NCBI GenBank assembly: GCA_034008185.1
Contig: CM067082.1
Location: 102,729,311 to 102,793,310 of the forward strand
Direction of reading: 5' to 3'
DNA from: Gorsachius magnificus
Lineage: Eukaryota; Chordata; Aves; Pelecaniformes; Ardeidae
DNA length: 64,000 nucleotides
Positions 58,963-64,000 of the stretch are shown here, piece after piece. The translations under genes and the position numbers were made by a program. The first letter of the stretch is position 1. Each line of letters starts with the position of its first letter. A model generated the notes under the pieces. The model made no database searches. It saw nothing but the letters and a program-made list of their open reading frames with translations, and had not been told where the DNA came from.

Positions 58963-61900
58963 GGACACTGAAAGATACAGAAGGAACATGGCATAGGGCT
59001 AATTTCAGATCAGTGGACATAAGTCATCTGCCTTCTGATTTACAGCAGCAGAGGTGAGACAGGCTGCCAAAATTAATTTGCACTATGTAATAAAATCCTC
59101 AGTATTGCTGAAATTCACTGTCACTGCTTCCATGTATCCATTGACACAGATGTTCCTTATCAGTTCTTTCCTTTTTTACCTGTAATAAAATATTCAAAGG
59201 CTTAAAGTCAATACTCTGTGCATTGAAGAAAAAAGCAGTAGTGCATTCAGAAAATGTGACCTGAATAAGCGGTAAGTGTGTAAGGTACAAAAGTATAGCT
59301 CCGGTGTGTGTATAATCCAGTTTTCCCCTGCAGCACTGACAAATGCTCCATCCCTAGTCAAGCCTCTTTGCTTACAGGCAGCTGACAGCTAGGGCCTGCC
59401 TGCATTCTCCGTTAATCCATCAACACACACTTGAAGAGAGAAGAGATACTCCATCTCCAGAACAAATCTGGAGTTTTTTCAAGTAGAGCTCATGGAGATA
59501 GCTCACTTGTCTTGCATAAACACATCACTCAGGAAGACAACATCAAAGACAGCAGAGCTGTCATTGGTCTGATGCTTGAGTTTTTGTTATTATTATTGCT
59601 CATCTATTCAAGGCAATGAAGTCTTTGCTGAACTTCATGAAGCTAAACCATGCTAAACTGGGACAATTTTCAAATTTAAAGAACATGGTACCCCCAAAAA
59701 ATCATAAAAAAATTGAACATATGTAACTGAGACCCAAACGTAGCTACAAGATATTTAGCTTATATTTACCTTGTGTTTGATTACTAAATTGTAGGTAACT
59801 AATTTTGATTGCAGTGGATTATGGGAAAAAAGCAAATGAGTAGGAATCCAATCTGCTCTCTCTGAAGGTATCTCCACAATGTGAACCAGAGCATGGTAAA
59901 TGGAGATTTGTTTCAAAAGCTCTAAAATGCTAAAGTAAATGCACCCGCAGTTGCTTAAAGGTTCACTGTAATTAAGTAAGAATAATTTTACAAAGAGAAG
60001 TATGTAACTGGGGACCTGGACAAGGAGCTGTGTAATGTAACCTGGGGTTGTATGTTGATTAGCTAGCAAGAAGACAGATCCTGCTTCCACTGACACAAAC
60101 AGGAGTCAAAGCAAACCACAAAATGTGCTGGGCTACTGCTGTTCAGTCAGGTTTTGCATTTTAGCCTGTTAATGATGAATCCCAGATGGACATTCATAGT
60201 TGTCTCTTGGAAAACTGGAGTAGTAAATACATTTTGTTCATTATCATTTATCTATTTAGCTACAAGTTCTAAGTGACAGGCTAAAGACATCCTTCAGGCA
60301 TGCAGGATGTTTTTCTCTCTACTGCTAGGCTTGCGATATTAGAGTAATGTGATTCTGTCATTGCAGCTAGCTGCCTGAGTCTTTCCCCTGAAGTACTCAT
60401 ACTTTTCTGTTTGCAAGAGCTGTCAAGAGTTTGAAACTGGTATTAAGTTCAGAAACAATTGGTCTTTCAAATTCAGATTAAAATAACATGCTTGAAGCCA
60501 TTTTAGTGATTTAAAACCAGCTATTTCATCTTAGAAAATATGTGTAATCTCAGAATCATTTGAGCCTGCAAATAGAAAGAACATAGGAACCCCTCAAGAA
60601 CTTCATCTTAGTCCAGTTCTTGTTCTCATAGCAAATTTCTAAAAGGAACTAATCTAAGGGCAAAAAGAGCTCTTTCTTCTTTTCATACCAGCAGAAATAG
60701 TACAGTTTTATTTTTCAGATTTAAAAAACAGTATTGGTTTTGATGGATTATGGTCCAGAAAAATATTACTGCTATATTTTGAAATTAGATATTTATATAG
60801 TAAAACACACAACACACAATAGTTCATCAACCTCATATTAGTGTGCAGTACTGAGATGTCTCCAGAAGTGTATTTTTCTTCTTTTGCTAATTAATGCCAA
60901 GACTTTTAAATGAATTTGAGAACAACATGAAAACCATATGTTAAAATTTGACAGTTGTGATCAAATGACAATAGAGATCTGTTACTTCTCCCTTTAACTT
61001 TGTAAATACATGTTAAAAATGCTTCCCAAAATCATCACAAGGATTAATAAAACACTCTAACACATGCAAAGACAGAAGTCTAGAAAACAGCAATTGACAG
61101 CAATAGTGTTATCAAGAAAGAAAAAGAATACAGATAAAGGACTTAAGCTACACCTCAAAAATTCAACAGCACAATTCACATTTATTAATAAAAAATGAGT
61201 TCCAATCAAAAATTTAAACCAAATTCTTATTCCTATTAGCTTTAACTTCCATTTATTGTGACACTGAATGGAAGTTTCGGAATTTGATCTTCTATTTTTA
61301 ACATTTCTCTTAATCTTTGAATATCAGTAGAGAAACCCTAAATGCTTCACAAGCCTATCTCCTGCTTCTTTGCACTGACACCTCAGAGCAAGAATTTCTT
61401 TTACTTTTACTTGATGAGTATGATGGAAGAATCTTCCTCCTAACTGTCACTACAGATCTGACAGCAGATATAGCATTAGGGGCATGGTCCTCAGAGCATG
61501 AAGGCCATAGCTAAACTTTTTAGTGGAGCCACGGTCTCATTTTAAACTCTGGTCATAATGAAAGACAAACATGAGAGTTGTTTTCTCATCAGGATGTGTT
61601 GGCAATCTGAGTGGAAGAGCTCAACTCCATCATGATTAAATATACCTGCTGATTAATGGGTTCTAGCAGACATAAAACTGTTTCTGGAATGCTCTTAAAA
61701 ATTCCTTGAGACTTTTCTCATATACACTTAATTGGTTTTACTTGTATGCAGAGTTTCGGGTATGTAGTTTTATGTACAATGTATTTTAAAGTTGCATTCA
61801 AGCCTTGAAAAGGGATTAGTAGAGCCACCATTCTGAGGAAAACAGTAGCTGTTCCCTCGGCAATCTGAGGAGTCAATAAAATGTCTGTGTCATTCTGCAG

Positions 61901-63437
61901 CACTGAAATTATGAGGTTGACTGCCAGTGGTGGCACTCCTCTGAGGATCTAGAGGAAGGGCAGATGTCCCCATGACTCCTGCTTGCTAATGGCTGCCAGT
62001 AGTTAGTTTTATGCATTAACATGCTAAAGTCATGAAGGAAGTCTATGGTTGTTCCAGAAATGTTTTTCTCTTAGAGAAGAAGTCTCCAATGACATAAATC
62101 AGAAAAAAAAAATAAATCTGAAATTACTTGAACTATATGCAATGAATACATTCTTTCTAAAAAATGTGGCAGTGTTCTGCAAGAAAAAGCCCAAAATCAA
62201 ACCTTCTCTTCTTGCTCTAGATCAATTTAACTAAAATGAGTACTTATCAAATCACACTGCTTCGCCTACTGGCTTCTCTACTTAAGCTAATTTCACTATG
62301 GAGAAAGAAAATCCTAATGCAATTTTTGAAGCTCCATGAATAGAGAATGTACATACACGCTTTTTAACACTTTCCATTGCCATACACCCATGACAATTTG
62401 CCTGTAATTCAACTTGTTTAGGAATGACAGTACTTGTGCTAATGTGGCCTAATTAATAACAGCCAGAGTTAACGCTGCTTTTTTATTTCTATGAATTCTT
62501 GCAAGGTTCTTTAAAGAACTGAGGAGAGGTTTGAATGGGGGGCTAGGAAAGGAGTAAAAAATGAAGCAGGCACATGGTTTTCATTTGGGGGGAGGGAGTC
62601 TGTTACAAAATTTACTTGACTGCTGCAGGCAATATTGGAGGATTAAATGGAAACTGGCTGAACCTTAGCTTCCAGTTTATAAAGAGCATTCACTCTATAA
62701 AGTTTCCTTATAGCACCTTTTTACATAATGAGCTTTAACTAAATTCTGTCAGCACAGAAAGTGCCTCATATGGTTTAAGATGTGTCTTACTCCAGGAATT
62801 CAGAAGCTTTTCCTTTCAAAGGCAGAGAAGCAGCTGTAAAGGAGGGCTTGAGTCTTGAAGCCGTGGAAGATGTTGTACCTTTCCCACGTCTCATGCTTGC
62901 AACTACAAACTTGAACAAATCTACGGCAGGATGTTGTTGCTGTCAGCTGCAATGATCTTGTACCTGATTATTCATATACCATTGTACATAACCATCAGTC
63001 CCTTCAGAAAGTGTGAATTTTCATGGTAGTACTGTAACTGGTAAGAAAAGTAGGAAGGACAAATATATAACTCAATGTCGTTTAATTTTCTTAATTTTCA
63101 ATTTGTTTTCTTTATTTCTGTTGTGGGCTCAGAACAATTTTATCTATAATGGTCCTTTCTGAGATCTACTTGACTCATTAAGGTGGCTGCCTCTTCTTTC
63201 CTTTGCTCTTTTTGACCTTCAAGACTTTCCAGCAGGCTTAATCTTGTGTAAGTACCACTGGATGTTATGATGAAAAGAACACAAGAATGTCCAGCATCAA
63301 TAGTTACAGTGTCATCCCCTCTGCCCTTTTTTGTTGTTGCTTTGAGCTAAATTCAGCTCCTAATTATTATAAACAACAATGATAAATGATATTTTGTACA
63401 AATGTGCCTAGAGAAATAATGGAGTATGTTGTTTCAG
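58963..63437. other. AT-rich non-coding stretch
   Basis: No supported gene or repeat was recognised. An open minus-strand segment at 61718-61936 has some protein-like composition but no convincing splice boundaries. Confidence 0.4.
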
Positions 63438-63523
63438 GTATTGTGGGGCTACAAAGCCTCTGTTGCCATTCTAAGTAGACATAAAAGCTTAAGAGACTCA
63501 ATCGTTCAAACACTTATAAGAAG
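63438..63523 (+). CDS. Candidate 86-nt exon, unknown gene
   Basis: The plus strand shows an acceptor gtatgttgtttcag, an 86-nt segment and an AAG/gtaagt donor close to consensus. The frame starting at the first base is open and reads VLWGYKASVAILSRHKSL, then RDSIVQTLIR, a plausible amphipathic helix. It enters in phase 0 and exits in phase 2. The protein is not recognised. It could be an exon of a plus-strand gene extending beyond the window, or a pseudo-exon. Confidence 0.25.
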
Positions 63524-64000
63524 GTAAGTAGCTTTCTCAGTGCACTATGTTCCTGGGGACACAAAGTAGTTACATTACTCACATATGCAGTTGGAACTGA
63601 GCTTGTACTTTCAGAGCATAAATGTTAAAATCCTTAAGAGATTTTAAATCTTATCTTAAATCTTTAAATTCTATTTTTTCTAATCAGGAATTGTGGAGAT
63701 TTTGAAGTCTTCTAGAAGTAAAGGAGTGTTTTTAACAATGTTATCCTTCTGCAAATAGTTCCTTTTTCAAACCAAAGTTCAAGCCAAAAGAATAACAAGA
63801 ATGAATTCTGGGGTCAATTGGAAACTAAGTACTGATATTCATGTTCTGATAAAGTATAAATGAACTTGGTCTCAAAATGTTACCGGATGTAGAATTAGAA
63901 ATAGAATTACTGAACAGTTCAGGCTGAAAAATACCATCATCTGGCAAACCAACTAGTAATTTGAACTAGTAATTTCAAAGGACTCTCCTTGTAAGTACTA
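63524..64000. other. AT-rich non-coding stretch
   Basis: No feature was seen to the window edge. Confidence 0.4.

Noticed and set aside
61718..61936. 72-codon minus-strand open frame with protein-like composition
   Set aside because: Splice boundaries are unconvincing and no family is recognised.
1..64000. tRNA, rRNA, CRISPR array, bacterial operon or phage features
   Set aside because: None seen. Composition, retroelements and splice-like signals all indicate vertebrate nuclear DNA.

Overview
The window is vertebrate nuclear DNA, almost certainly from a bird. The main evidence is CR1 LINEs (the dominant avian retrotransposon), including copies ending in the diagnostic ATTCTATG octamer tail. 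Older CR1/L3-type and MIR/CORE-SINE relics support an amniote background. Most of the window is AT-rich, with many in-frame stops and no bacterial-style coding. No host gene can be named with confidence. The stretch reads as intergenic or intronic DNA with a few splice-bounded segments that could be exons.

Layout. 1-10.9 kb: AT-rich single-copy DNA with a near-complete MIR/CORE-SINE (915-1156), a second SINE relic near 5.9 kb, a (CA)20 repeat and a T25 run. 10.9-19 kb: two plus-strand CR1 3' fragments (about 10.98 and 13.73 kb; the second abuts an older CORE-SINE) and an ancient minus-strand CR1 (about 17.3 kb). 19-22.3 kb: a pyrimidine-rich plus strand, with a C2H2/BED-like finger encoded on the minus strand near 21.5 kb. 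22.3-23.3 kb: two minus-strand exon-like segments of 184 and 183 nt. 23.4-28.4 kb: a GC-rich patchwork of three CR1 pieces around a CpG-rich island (24.86-26.6 kb), which carries a GC box, a TATA-like box and an AATAAA signal. 28.4-44 kb: AT-rich DNA with a 43-bp orphan CR1 piece, MIR relics, a CR1 fragment at 37.7 kb, a palindromic MITE-like element at 40.4 kb, an ancient CR1 at 42.4 kb and two small exon candidates.

44.2-47.15 kb: the best-preserved element, a 5'-truncated CR1. Its endonuclease/reverse-transcriptase ORF stays in one frame for about 932 codons and is broken only by three UGA stops. 47-64 kb: mostly unannotated AT-rich DNA, with a fossil CR1/L3 endonuclease domain on the minus strand (about 50.9-51.2 kb), a CR1 3' end (57.26-57.75 kb), a MIR relic (58.9 kb) and an exon-like segment at 63.44 kb.

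No operon or pathway can be assembled. The functional content is retrotransposon-derived, and the main unexplained object is the GC-rich island between 24.86 and 26.6 kb.
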